Source of the DNA: Poteriospumella lacustris | Lineage: Eukaryota; Sar; Chrysophyceae; Chromulinales; Dinobryaceae | Direction: 5' to 3' | NCBI GenBank assembly: GCA_008000375.1 | Contig: SMOI01000094.1 | Coordinates: 1-64,000, forward strand | DNA: 64,000 bases | Part shown: positions 40,680 through 50,500 of the stretch, piece after piece | How the letters are laid out: the number at the start of each line of letters is the position of its first letter | Position numbering within the stretch: position 1 is the stretch's first letter | Translations under genes and position numbers: made by a program | The notes under the pieces: generated by a model | The model's input: the letters and a program-made list of their open reading frames with translations, nothing else | Told to the model about the DNA's origin: nothing | Databases searched by the model: none

Positions 40680-41393
40680 ATGCGGCTGTCCTTATTCATC
40701 TTGCTAAACGTTGTGTTGCAATCTCTTGCGTTCATTTCGCGAAACCTGCCATTTTTTCCATTGGCTGTAGGCCCTTTTACTGAACTCAACAGTTTTAATC
40801 GCCAACTAAACCGAGGCAATCGAGAGAGCTACCGCACAGTGCAAAGTTTGTCGTCGGAATCTCCCCTGGCAGTTGCTGACGGCGTTCGTCATGAAGCCCA
40901 ACAAGCTCTAAACGACCAAGGCATTGACCTTGAAGATCTATTGGATTTGCGACATTTCGCAATGACCCACCGCATCGCAAAGCGAAGCAGTGACGCATCA
41001 GTCGGCCCCAATAGAGGAGCCGTCGGAGATTTCCATCCAACAGCTGAAAAGCCTGTCAATGCTGCTTCTGCATCAAAACGCAAACGAGCAAAACTCATGC
41101 GCCCGATCGAAATGGGAGCGAGTGCTGGCGAACAACCTCGCGCGGCCGCCCTTGACGGAGTAACATTGAAGGCCATCGTTTCGTTCTTCGCGGACCCCTC
41201 AGTATCTCCTTTCTTACCAAGTGAAGGATTCAATTTACTCTATAAGGCCACCCATTTGCGTTGTTTCCTTGCGGAGAATAGGCCGTCGTTATCGTCGGCG
41301 TTGGCGCTTCTCCGTAAGCCTACAATGCAATGGGCTAGGGACAAGGTCGCAGATCTGTACACGACGCTAAGATCAGCCCACGCTGACAGATGA
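40680..41393 (+). CDS. VF530/DUF2132-family protein with N-terminal targeting sequence
   Basis: A single frame of 237 aa from ATG 40680. The start is a signal-like hydrophobic segment (MRLSLFILLNVVLQSLAFI) followed by a hydroxylated, low-acid stretch, suggesting a secretory or bipartite organelle-targeting sequence. A basic linker (KRKRAKLM) precedes the C-terminal domain (about residues 155-237): DGVTLKAIVSFF, then LRCFLAENRPSLSSALALLR and WARDKVADLYTTLR. This matches the bacterial VF530 (DUF2132) domain, which has the pattern GVTL...RCF..NPS..S.L..LRKT.WAR.KVE.LY. The bacterial domain has been linked to DNA binding, but its role here is unknown. A nuclear copy with a targeting leader suggests an organelle-directed protein of bacterial ancestry (inference). 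Confidence 0.78.
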   Translation: MRLSLFILLNVVLQSLAFISRNLPFFPLAVGPFTELNSFNRQLNRGNRESYRTVQSLSSESPLAVADGVRHEAQQALNDQGIDLEDLLDLRHFAMTHRIAKRSSDASVGPNRGAVGDFHPTAEKPVNAASASKRKRAKLMRPIEMGASAGEQPRAAALDGVTLKAIVSFFADPSVSPFLPSEGFNLLYKATHLRCFLAENRPSLSSALALLRKPTMQWARDKVADLYTTLRSAHADR

Positions 41394-41665
41394 GAGCAAG
41401 CGACCGGATCAGTTACTCCTATCACGGTGATATCGCATTTTTGTGTGATCGTGCGTATTCCTGTCTGATCGCGCGGCTTTTGCGCATGGAGAGTGGTTGG
41501 TTGGTCAGTCATTTTCATGGTTCCGGTTACAGGGTTGGGAGAGGGAGTTAGAGCGCGAAGGCCAAGGATCGGATAAACATAGGAAAGAGTATACGCTGTT
41601 CGTGCGTATGGTTGTAGCTCTTTTCCACTGGAGGGGGGGGGCGGGCCTCCGGTTAGTCCCAGGAC

Positions 41666-42541
41666 CTACACGGCATAGCGAAAATACACTGTCGTCTCTG
41701 AGTTTCGACCGTAAAGCTTCTCCTCGTCAATTATCCAATGAAACAAACTCGACCCTGCGGCGTACTCCTTTCCGAAGCAATTAATTTCGATGAACATGGG
41801 CTGGTCATCGTCCAGAAGAGCTATGTCGATTGTGTAGCAGGCGGTGTGCGTGATTTGGGGTCGAATGGCAACTTCCCAGAATGTGCACAGTCGGTCGGCC
41901 CATCTGCGGGCGATTTCTTCTCTCTCTTCTGATGTGGAATATGATTGCAACAGCTGATTCCTTCGCGTCGTATACTGCTGTGAGATACAGGTCACTCTGT
42001 TATTGCACACGAACATGCGAACCTCCTTGTCGGGGTTTATCTCCACCCATTCCATCAAATAAAACTCCAATTCAAGCATTCCCTCAGCAATTGGTGTGTG
42101 ACCATGGATGCAGGTGACTGCGGATTCGATGATGGACTTCAAATCGAAGTAAGGTCCGACTCCGTGGCAGCCGTACTTGAGGCTGACTGTGTTGGTTCGC
42201 ACGAAGAAGCCTTTCCCTCCGAAAAATAAGTGATCACAGCGGTGTGAGTCCACTAAACTATTCAGCTCGTCTTCGTATGTGCGGGGAAACTTGTTGGTTA
42301 TTTGCCCAATCTTTGCAGCCTTTATCAGCCAGGCCAGCTCTGCTTCATGGATTCGGATGACCTCGAATGTTTTGAACGACTTAATCCAGTGCTTCGCTTC
42401 GGATTGCCCAAGTACCGAGCGGTAATCACTGGGCATTTGGTCGTTCTCCCAGTGATTGTTGGAGTTGAATCGCTTTTTGTCAAGGTCCACGACTTCCTCC
42501 ACGTCAATGCTCTCCACCACTACATGCCAAGCATCGCTCAT
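41666..42541 (-). CDS. CDC123: CDC123 (D123 family), eIF2 assembly chaperone
   Basis: A single-exon frame of 291 aa from ATG 42541, close to the usual size of the core family. Markers: KHWIKSFKTFEVIRIHEAEL near the N-terminus, FFVRTNTVSLKYG, MEWVEINPDKEVRMFVCNN with VTCISQQY, YTIDIALLDDDQPMFIEIN, and an acidic end. CDC123 has an ATP-grasp fold and assembles the alpha and gamma subunits of translation initiation factor eIF2. The family's usual D-[IV]-N-P segment is present as FIEINCFG, so the proline is replaced by Cys. It is divergent from the zinc-finger gene at 42956, 414 bp apart. Confidence 0.93.
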   Translation of the reverse strand: MSDAWHVVVESIDVEEVVDLDKKRFNSNNHWENDQMPSDYRSVLGQSEAKHWIKSFKTFEVIRIHEAELAWLIKAAKIGQITNKFPRTYEDELNSLVDSHRCDHLFFGGKGFFVRTNTVSLKYGCHGVGPYFDLKSIIESAVTCIHGHTPIAEGMLELEFYLMEWVEINPDKEVRMFVCNNRVTCISQQYTTRRNQLLQSYSTSEEREEIARRWADRLCTFWEVAIRPQITHTACYTIDIALLDDDQPMFIEINCFGKEYAAGSSLFHWIIDEEKLYGRNSETTVYFRYAV

Positions 42542-42955
42542 GTTGCCACGCGTCTGTTCTTCTATTTCTGAGCACCGCTACAAAATAGCGCCATGAACTT
42601 GCTGTGCCCCCGACCAAATGGAGAATGCCGTTCCTACCGTTCCTCTCACGGCCATGTCGGGAGATCGGAGATGCAAGTCTGGGGGAAGTGGGAAGTCTGG
42701 TGAGAGTTGGGAGTGGGTGGCGGCGAACCGAGGAGAGTGCGCCAACTTTGACGGCGTCCTGCGAGACGGCGCTAAAGTTGGCGGCATCTAGAGCTGCACT
42801 TGCGTCCACAGCGCCTCTGGGTGCAGCCTCTTTGGTCTTTGGTCTTTGGTCTTTGGTCTTGGCTCTGATGGCCATTGGTAGAGGCGGACGTCGTTCGTCC
42901 ACCAAGAGCGAGTTCAAATGACGCGCGACCCAGAGGTTCATCACCACTAACCGCG
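42542..42955. promoter_or_regulatory. Divergent promoter region (CDC123 / zinc-finger protein) with heptamer repeat
   Basis: This 414-bp interval separates divergent starts. Four copies of ctttggt occupy 42830-42857. No gene is seen. Confidence 0.55.
42830..42857. repeat. Heptanucleotide tandem repeat (ctttggt)4
   Basis: Four exact 7-bp copies followed by a partial unit, about 100 bp upstream of the zinc-finger gene ATG. Confidence 0.93.
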
Positions 42956-43687
42956 ATGAATGTTCTTTTTTGCAGCTCTTGTCGAGAGAGGTTTACGGCC
43001 GATGGCGATCGAATCCCGCTGGTGATTCCAGATGGTGACACCTTCTGCAAGGCGTGCATTGCTTCGAGTGCCAACAATGCCTCTGTCATGTTTTCATTCC
43101 ACGGAGACTTGAGCAGCCTTCCCATCAACAAGGCTCTTTTGGGTCTCCTCGATTCGTCGCTGACGTCGAGCCCTGTATCTGGACCGGTGCTAAGCTCCAG
43201 TGGTGCAATTTCTGCGGATGACCTTTTGCATGCTCTAGAATCGAATGATCTCTCTGTGAGTCAACTGCAGGATGTCAAAAACGCTGTTGAAAAGCACCTG
43301 ATAGTAGCAGCTCAGCGGGAACGCGAAACACGCCGCAAAGTGTTGATCTTAGAACGCTCCGACTGCCTGCAACTGCTTTCGTCGTGCGACAAAGAAATCG
43401 CTGAATTGCAGTCGGCCATTGCAGCATTGCAAGAGAAAAAAGTGCAAACAGAATCCCGGATTTCTGAGATCAACGGTCACCTGGCCGAGTTGAAGAAGGA
43501 AATCGACCTGTGTCCGCCCACGGCGGTCACGTCGCATCGAGGTTCTCCTGAGGTTCATTTCGCGACCATGGATCTGATTCGCAACGTCGCACCCGTGAAT
43601 TCTCGATATATATGTCCCATTTGTGGTATTGCTTGCAAATCGACGACGAAGCTGCAGAACCACGCCGAGACCGAACACAACTTGTAG
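42956..43687 (+). CDS. Degenerate RING-like / C2H2 zinc-finger protein with coiled coil
   Basis: A single frame of 243 aa from ATG 42956. The N-terminus has CSSCRERF then IPDGDTFCKACI, which lines up with the start of a RING finger, except that the usual Cys-Gly-His is Asp-Gly-Asp. No second Cys pair cluster follows, so only half of the metal ligands remain. The middle (residues ~105-190) is a coiled coil (RRKVLILERSDCLQLLSSCD, KEIAELQSAIAALQEKKVQT). The C-terminus holds a good C2H2 finger, YICPICGIACKSTTKLQNHAE followed by TEH. The RING-coiled-coil layout recalls TRIM-like ligases, but ubiquitin-ligase activity cannot be assumed. Confidence 0.75.
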   Translation: MNVLFCSSCRERFTADGDRIPLVIPDGDTFCKACIASSANNASVMFSFHGDLSSLPINKALLGLLDSSLTSSPVSGPVLSSSGAISADDLLHALESNDLSVSQLQDVKNAVEKHLIVAAQRERETRRKVLILERSDCLQLLSSCDKEIAELQSAIAALQEKKVQTESRISEINGHLAELKKEIDLCPPTAVTSHRGSPEVHFATMDLIRNVAPVNSRYICPICGIACKSTTKLQNHAETEHNL

Positions 43688-43765
43688 CGGTGAGGAACGG
43701 TAATTCGAACTTTCTGAGCGTTATCTACAACATGTACAAATTATACTATACGGCCACACAGGGGC

Positions 43766-44659
43766 CTATCGATCGAATAGATCCGTCACGGGCACCCATA
43801 AAATGGTATTGCGCTTGAACTTCCCCCGCTCCCGCTCTCGTTTTGCTGTTGCCAGTTGTCGAGATGTGCGAGGCGCGTCTTTCCTCGACGAAGACTCTCT
43901 CGCAGATGTCTTTCGCTTGGAGACTGGTGGCTGTCGATCATCCTCAACGAACCAAGATTCCACTGCAAAGTCCTCTTCTATCGACACTCGCTGGCGCTTA
44001 CTTGAGGACGGTTGGCCTGAAATGTCCGCCGCGCGGCTGTCAAATGGTATCGATGGCACGGCGGGTACTGTCGTCGCGTACGACGTCACCGCATCCGTGA
44101 ATCGGAATGATTGGTCGAAAGAAGACGATGTGGCCGTGCTGACGCGCTCCTCCCAGTTTTCAATGTCCTCCAGATACAGCAGCTTCTGAATCTCCTCCAC
44201 GTCCAAATCCGCCATCTCGGCGCCACGGGAGCCGTCTATTTCCAAGCAGACGCTCAATTCTCCGCCGTCCAAGCTGTGCCTCATATTTTTGGGATGGTAA
44301 AACTCTTGGTGGTTCAGTTGATCATAATCAGATTGGTCGTCGAACGGGATCGCCGTCACGAAATAGGTCCGTTCGCAATGAAGTTGTTGGTTCTCAAAAC
44401 ATGCCCTGGCGTGGATGGTCGGGCACTGGCCGTCGTTGATTTCGTGAGTCGGCCAAGTTTCATCATCCCCCAACACCTCGAGTACTTCCGCGAAATCAGG
44501 GTCTGCGAGATAATCTTCGTCGTCCATCGGAATCGCAGTCACGACGCCGGTCTCCAGCGGCAGATACCATAATGTATCTGTATCAGTGAACTCGCCATAT
44601 GCAGCTTCGCCCAAGCGGCGGAAGACACCACAAGACGTCGATACTTCGGTGGTGGACAT
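43766..44659 (-). CDS. Protein of unknown function, acidic with basic C-terminus
   Basis: A single frame of 297 aa from ATG 44659 (MSTTEVSTSCGVFRRLGEAA). Two repeated-looking elements occur: VVTAIPMDDEDYLADPDF and FVTAIPFDDQSDYDQLNH, both with T-A-I-P-x-D-D, so an ancient internal duplication is possible. An acidic middle part is followed by SSSKRQRVSIEEDF, a bipartite-like basic run, and a C-terminus RERERGKFKRNTILWVPVTD. The composition suggests a nuclear protein. I do not recognise a family. Its stop is 78 bp from the converging zinc-finger gene. Confidence 0.65.
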   Translation of the reverse strand: MSTTEVSTSCGVFRRLGEAAYGEFTDTDTLWYLPLETGVVTAIPMDDEDYLADPDFAEVLEVLGDDETWPTHEINDGQCPTIHARACFENQQLHCERTYFVTAIPFDDQSDYDQLNHQEFYHPKNMRHSLDGGELSVCLEIDGSRGAEMADLDVEEIQKLLYLEDIENWEERVSTATSSSFDQSFRFTDAVTSYATTVPAVPSIPFDSRAADISGQPSSSKRQRVSIEEDFAVESWFVEDDRQPPVSKRKTSARESSSRKDAPRTSRQLATAKRERERGKFKRNTILWVPVTDLFDR

Positions 44660-45114
44660 GTTGATATTGTGCTCTGTTTTGTAACCTCTGCGGGTTTGAT
44701 TGCTGCACAGTCGATCCATTTCCCAGCAGCACTCGCGTCTCGCGTCGCAAAGAACGTTCTTCTGATCGACCACAGAATCTGCGAGACTGTGTGTGTCTGT
44801 GTGCATCTGTGGGTTCGGCCTGTGACGATATTAGGACCAGGCTGGTGGGGCGCACCGTATAAACAGCGAATCGGACCGTTGCGATTTGGGGCGTCGCGTC
44901 CCTCCTCGAGCCTCGAGTCGCCGGGCGCGATCAGCGATCGATCGAAAGGCTTCATCGCAATGATCCATTCACCCGCTCCTGGCAGCAACTGACCCAGATC
45001 TCAATTCTGTCGCATCGGTGTTCATCCGCATACATTTATTCCTGATTCTCTCTGCTCCTGTAAAACACAGGACGACGTCGACATACCGTACTACTTGTTG
45101 ATCAGCGAACAGTG
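44660..45114. promoter_or_regulatory. Divergent promoter region (unknown protein / TPX2)
   Basis: These 455 bp lie between divergent ATGs 44659 and 45115. No repeats, no gene. Confidence 0.5.
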
Positions 45115-47406
45115 ATGTCCACATCGCAGCCTTCCTCTCCTATAACAGAACAAGAGCCATCTATTGAGAGCTTTGTACCATTTGCAGCAGAGTCGACAGA
45201 TGATCATGAGTTCGGATCGCCTGAAACGATTCGCTCGGAGAACAACCTCGACGTCTTGCTCGAAGCGGATGGCGAAACTGAAGAACACGAGAAGCCGCAG
45301 AAGAAGCGCAAGTCACTGAAGCCCAAGCGCCTTTCACTCGGCGGCAGCAGCAAGCCCAAACTCGGCGCCGCGAAGCAAATAATCCTCCTGCGGCAGAAGA
45401 TGAAGACTGCCACCAGGTCGCCGGCAGCCCAGTCCCGCTCTCAGCCCTTGGAGAGCCAGTCCGATGTTCTGCCCGCCAGGGCGCCCATGGCAGTCGCTGC
45501 CCCCAAGTCAGCCCGCCCGTCGATCACCAAGCCCATGTCTCCCAAACTGCAGGTCGAAAAGCGCCTGAAAGAGCATCACCGAGCCTTGCCGCCTCCGTCG
45601 CAGGATCAACTTCTCGAAAAACTGGAAGCCGAGGCGCGCCAGAAGCGACTCGAGATGAAGAAGGCGCAGCGCATGTATCAGAAACTGAAGCAAAACGGCT
45701 TCCACGAGACGTGTGCGGCCTCTGAAGCGGACGTGGCGCCCAGAAAGGTCACCATTCCCAAGACGCCGCAGTCGAAGCTCGACCAAAAGCTGGGGAAGCG
45801 AGTTCCGTCGCTGCTGCGCAAGTCGCCGGTGCAGGCGGCGAAGAAAAAGCGCGAGGCGAAGCGCGTCAACGGCCTCACGGTGCCCGAGCCGTTCCACTTC
45901 CAGCGCCTGTCCACGTCGCAGCCTGCCGCGACGGACGACTCGCCAGCGGCCGGCCTCACCGCCGCCGAGCTGGCGCAGAAGTTCCAACAAGACCCACGGC
46001 ACTTCGCGCTGCCCGTCGCCTCGTCGCACCCACCAGCGACCGCCCCCGGAGGCCTCACCGTGGCGCACGCGCCGGTGCTGCAAACGGAGCTGCGCTCGAA
46101 GTCCGCGCAGCGGTCCCGCGTTCAGAGCCGCGAGGAGCGGGAGGAGCAGCTGATGCAGGAGCTCCAGGCGAAGCCCTTCAAGGCGCGGCCCCTGGACCGC
46201 CGCATCCTCTACGAGTCGGCGGGCGACATCGGCGTGCCGAAGGTGCAGCCCAAGCCCGTGACCGAGGCGGTGGGCTTCGAGCTGCAGTACGAAAAGGCGC
46301 GCGCGTCGCATCAGCACGCGGAGCCCTCCGAAGGCCCCGCCGTGCCCGAGTCGGCGTTCAAGGCGCGACCGGTGCCCGTCACGCTCAGAGAGCCCGCGCC
46401 GCTGCCGCCGAAGCGCGAGGTCTCGCTCACGCTGCCCATGTCGCCCAAGATGCACGGCGGCGAGCGCGCCTCCAGCGCACCCGCGCGCCGCCAGAAGCCG
46501 CACCACGCGCAGCAAGAGGCCGAGCGCCAGCAGCGCGAGCAGGCGCAGCTGCAGGCCGCCGCGCAGAAGCCGCGCGGCGTGACGCAGCCGCAGGAGTTCT
46601 CGCTGCTGACGGCGTCGCGCGGCGCCCACTACCAGGCGATGCTCGAGGAGAAGGTGCAGCGCGAGCAGGCGCAGCTGCAGGCCTACCTCGGCGCCATGCA
46701 GAGCCAGCAGCGCATCGCCAGCACGAAGCTGATGCGTCGCGCGCTGCAGACGGTCGACGTGCCCGCGAAGCCCGCGCCGCGCGACGCCACCGTGCCGCAG
46801 CCGTTCCAGCTCAGCTCCGTCGGCAAACACGAAGAGGCGCGCGAGCGGCTGCGCGCGAAGAAGCTGCTGGAGGACGCGCAGCGCGCGCAGCAAGCGTCGG
46901 CGTTCAAGGCGAAGCCGGTGCCGAAGACGCTCTTCGAGGACACCGAGAACGTGCTGCAGCACAACCGCCAGCACGCCGCGCCGCACGAGCCGGTGCAGCC
47001 GCAGAAGGTCGTGCTCGAGTCCGACCTCCGCGCCGAGAAGCGCCGCCAGTTCGACGCGCAGGTCGCCGAGAAGCAGGCGGCGCAGGCGGCGGCGAAGCGC
47101 GAATGCGAACAGCGCCAGGTGGAGGCCGAGCAGCGCCTGCTGCAGGAGCTGCGCCGCAAGACCATCGCCGAGGGCGGCTTGGTCTTCAAGGCGCAGCCCG
47201 TCGGCCTCGCGACGCCCGCCGCCGTCGGCGTCAAGCGTCGCGCCGCTTCCACCGTCGCCGCGAAGAAGTCGGCGACGGCGCTGAGCGCCAGCAGCGCCAG
47301 CGTCGATCTCAGCGCCGCTGCGCTGGCCGCGCCGGCCTCAGCGGCGACGTCGGCGCTGGCCGGCGGCGCCCGCCGCGTCGCCCCCGCGGGCGGCCCGCTG
47401 CGCTAG
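45115..47406 (+). CDS. TPX2: TPX2-like spindle assembly protein
   Basis: A single-exon frame of 763 aa from ATG 45115 (an in-frame GTG precedes it). Four copies of the TPX2 signature FKA[RKQ]P are present at residues ~355 (FKARPLDRRILYES), 415 (FKARPVPVTLREP), 597 (FKAKPVPKTLFED) and 691 (FKAQPVG), each next to P-x-P-F-x-L/F-type motifs such as VPEPFHFQRL and VPQPFQLSSV. Basic helices surround them, and long Gln/Glu/Arg helices (QQEAERQQREQAQLQAAAQK) fit microtubule binding. TPX2 activates Aurora kinase and nucleates spindle microtubules. An Aurora-binding N-terminal motif is not clear. The C-terminus is Ala/Ser-rich. Confidence 0.88.
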   Translation: MSTSQPSSPITEQEPSIESFVPFAAESTDDHEFGSPETIRSENNLDVLLEADGETEEHEKPQKKRKSLKPKRLSLGGSSKPKLGAAKQIILLRQKMKTATRSPAAQSRSQPLESQSDVLPARAPMAVAAPKSARPSITKPMSPKLQVEKRLKEHHRALPPPSQDQLLEKLEAEARQKRLEMKKAQRMYQKLKQNGFHETCAASEADVAPRKVTIPKTPQSKLDQKLGKRVPSLLRKSPVQAAKKKREAKRVNGLTVPEPFHFQRLSTSQPAATDDSPAAGLTAAELAQKFQQDPRHFALPVASSHPPATAPGGLTVAHAPVLQTELRSKSAQRSRVQSREEREEQLMQELQAKPFKARPLDRRILYESAGDIGVPKVQPKPVTEAVGFELQYEKARASHQHAEPSEGPAVPESAFKARPVPVTLREPAPLPPKREVSLTLPMSPKMHGGERASSAPARRQKPHHAQQEAERQQREQAQLQAAAQKPRGVTQPQEFSLLTASRGAHYQAMLEEKVQREQAQLQAYLGAMQSQQRIASTKLMRRALQTVDVPAKPAPRDATVPQPFQLSSVGKHEEARERLRAKKLLEDAQRAQQASAFKAKPVPKTLFEDTENVLQHNRQHAAPHEPVQPQKVVLESDLRAEKRRQFDAQVAEKQAAQAAAKRECEQRQVEAEQRLLQELRRKTIAEGGLVFKAQPVGLATPAAVGVKRRAASTVAAKKSATALSASSASVDLSAAALAAPASAATSALAGGARRVAPAGGPLR

Positions 47407-47574
47407 GCGCCGCTGCCTCTGACCCTGCGCGTGCTGTCGCTGTCGCTGTCGTTGTCGTTGTAAATGTGAATAAGAGCTACGTGTAGAGCGTCGATTAGGC
47501 TGCGAGTTGCGGGGGCTACGGAGGCTACGGGGCCACAGGGGCCGACGAGGCTGCAGGGGCCACAGGCCGCGGGC

Positions 47575-50500
47575 TCAGCGCGCGAAGACGACGTCCCAGT
47601 CGGCGGCGGCGCGCGCGCCGACGGGGCGCAGCTTGACGACGACGGTCTGCGTCGCGGCGTCGAAGACGAAGTCGAGCGGCTCGGGCGCCGCGCCGGGCGC
47701 GACGAAGCTGACGGCGGCCGGCGCGCGCGCCTGGCCGGCGAGCACGATGCGCTCGACGAGGCGGTCGAGCGGGTCGGTCGCGGCGTCGGGGGCGCGTGCG
47801 ATGGCGACGGCGCGGTCGAGCGTCGCGAGGCGGTCGACGTAGTCGGGGTGCGCGCGGTTGCGGAAGACGCCGTCGGCGTAGGACAGCAGCCGCACGGAGA
47901 ACTGGCCGTCGAGGTAGGCGAAGGACTCCTCGTCGTCGAGGTACAGCAGGCCGCGCGCAGTCGCCGCGGGCGCTGCGTCGGCGGCCTCGAGGCGGTCGGG
48001 CGCGACGAAGAGCGTGTAGGGGTCGCGGCGCATGAGGCTGGCCGAGCGGCGCACGCGCAGCTTGCGCGGCAGGACACGGCCGGCGCGCACGAAGGCGGGG
48101 ATCGTCGCGAGCGTCACCTGCGGCAGCGCGAGCTGGAACTGCTGCGCGGCCGTCGTCGCCACCGGCGCCAGCGTGTGGAAGTCGTACCACAGCGACGCGG
48201 CCGCCGCGGGCGTCTCGGCCGGCAGGTAGACCGTGGCGCTCGTCTGGCGCTCCTGCACGATCGGCTTCACGAGCAGCGCGTCGCCCACCAGCCACTGGTC
48301 GTCCACGCCGCGCGCGGCCGCCAGCTGCGGGAACTCGTAGAACATGGCGCGCATCGCGGGCAGCCCCAGCGCGTAGGCCTCGAAGAAGGCGGCGTACCAC
48401 AGCGGCAGCAGCGAGTAGCGCAGCAGCGCCGCCTGGCGGTGCAGCGTCGTGTGCGGCTCGCCGAAGACCCACGGCTCGCGGCGCTTCGTGTCGTGGTGCG
48501 CGTGGCCGCGGAAGAAGGGCGTGAAGGCGCCCGCCTGGAACCAGCGCGTGAAGAGCTCGGCGGACGGGTCGCCCATGAAGCCGCCGACGTCGGCGCCGGC
48601 GAAGGACAGGCCGGCGAGGTTGATCGACAGCAGCATCGGCGCGGCGACCTGCAGGTGGTCCCAGCGCGCCATGTTGTCGCCCGTCCACATCGCGCCGTAG
48701 CGCTGCGACCCCGCCCAGAACGAGCGCGTCAGCACGAACGGCCGCGGCTTCTGCGCGTTGGGGACGTCCTGCAGCTGCGCGGCCGCCGAGGACGAGGCGA
48801 AGAGCGCGTTGGCGGGCGCGGCGAGCGGCACGGCGCGGTCGACGAGGCCCTGCTGCGTGGCCATCTGCATGTAGATGCCGTAGAGGTTGTGCCACTCGCG
48901 GTGCTCGACGCCCGCGAGGCTGAGCGCGTCCTTGGGCATGGAGACCTCGGGCCCGTTGAAGACGCTGGGCTCGTTCATGTCGTTCCACGTGAACACGTCG
49001 AGGCTCGAGCCCGCGTACTTCTCCAGGCGGAACTGCGTCGCCCACCAGGCGCGCACGTGCGGCGCGGTGAAGTCGAGGTACGACGACGAGCCCGGCCAGC
49101 ACCAGCCGTCGAAGTCGGCGCTGTTGTCCTTCGTGCGCACGTACAGGCCCTTGGCGGTGGCCTCGCTGTGCACGTGGTAGTGGGCGTCGCGCTTGATGTG
49201 CGGGTCGACGATGGTGACGAGCTTGCGGCCCACGGCGCTGAGGTTGGCGACCATCTCGTGCGGCGTGGGGAAGACCTTCTTGTCCCAGGTGAAGTAGCGC
49301 TTGCCGTCCGTGTGCTCGATGTCCAGCCACACGACGTCGTACGGGAAGTCCAGCGCCTCGAACTGCGCGTTGACCTCGGCCACGTCGCGCTCGTCGCGGT
49401 AGTTCCAGCGGCACTGGTGGTAGCCCAGCGAGAAGATCGGCGGCAGCTGCTGCGTGCCGACCAGCGCCGCGAACTGCTGCGACACCTGCTTCGGCACGGG
49501 CCCGGGCATCAGGAAGAAGTCGACCTCGCCCGACTCGGACAGCCAGTGCGCCGCTTTGCCGGCGGCGTCGGCCACGTCGATGAACGACTCCGACGGGTTG
49601 AACCAGAACACGCCCGCCGTGTGGCCCGCGTCCGCGCTGCAGCGATGGCCGTGCGCCCAGAGCACGGGGATGGTGCCGTACAGCGCCATGGGCTCCTGCA
49701 GCTCGTACTCGAAGACGTCCAGCGTGTACAGGCGGTACGGGTCGCCGTAGCGGCCCTGCGGCCCCGTCGTCGGCAGCGACAGCGGCGTCGAGTGCTCCGG
49801 CAGGCCGTAGACGTCGTCGGCGCAGGGGAAGTGGAAGTCCACGCCGACCGAGCGCGGCCCGCGCGGCATCGAGTCGAAGTGGCCCTGGAACGACTCGCCG
49901 GTGGCCCTCGCCGCCTCCTCGCCGCCGGTGATCTCCGACGTGTCCAGGTCGCCCTTCTCCTCGCGCGTTCCGTCCGCGTAAATGGCCAAGCCTACACAGC
50001 AGTGCTCAGTGATCAGTGGTCAGGCCTCGGAGACGCTGTCGCGGCGGTGCGCGTACCGTCCTCGCCGTAGTCGACGATCTCTTTGCCCTGGTGGCGCTCG
50101 CGGCGCTTTCGCTCCAGCTCCGCGGCCTTTGCCCCTTGCGCCGCAGAGACGCCGCTACCAGCGTCGTGCTCGTAGTGCAGCAAGTTGCGCTCGTTGACGG
50201 TGACGGTGTTGACGCCGTCGTGGTACAGCGCCAGCTTCAGCGGGCGGTGCTGGATCACCAGCACGTCGCTGTCCGCCGCGCCGTTCCTCGCCGAAAAGGC
50301 GAACGCCGAGAACGAGCTGGGGTCTTTGCCGGCCCATTCGTTGGGGATCTCAGAGGCGGTGGCCTCGCGAGGCGCGTTGTACTTAAAGGCGGCCTCCAGC
50401 AGCAGGTCGGTGGGCTGCGTCAGCGACAACGACGCGTCAGCGGTGCCTGCTTCATCAGCGATCATCCGTCGCAAAGCTTACCTGCCAGCGCTTCACGTCC

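Noticed and set aside
47848-50070. 740-codon plus-strand frame
   Set aside because: Antisense to glucosidase II alpha, whose GH31 motifs are unambiguous.
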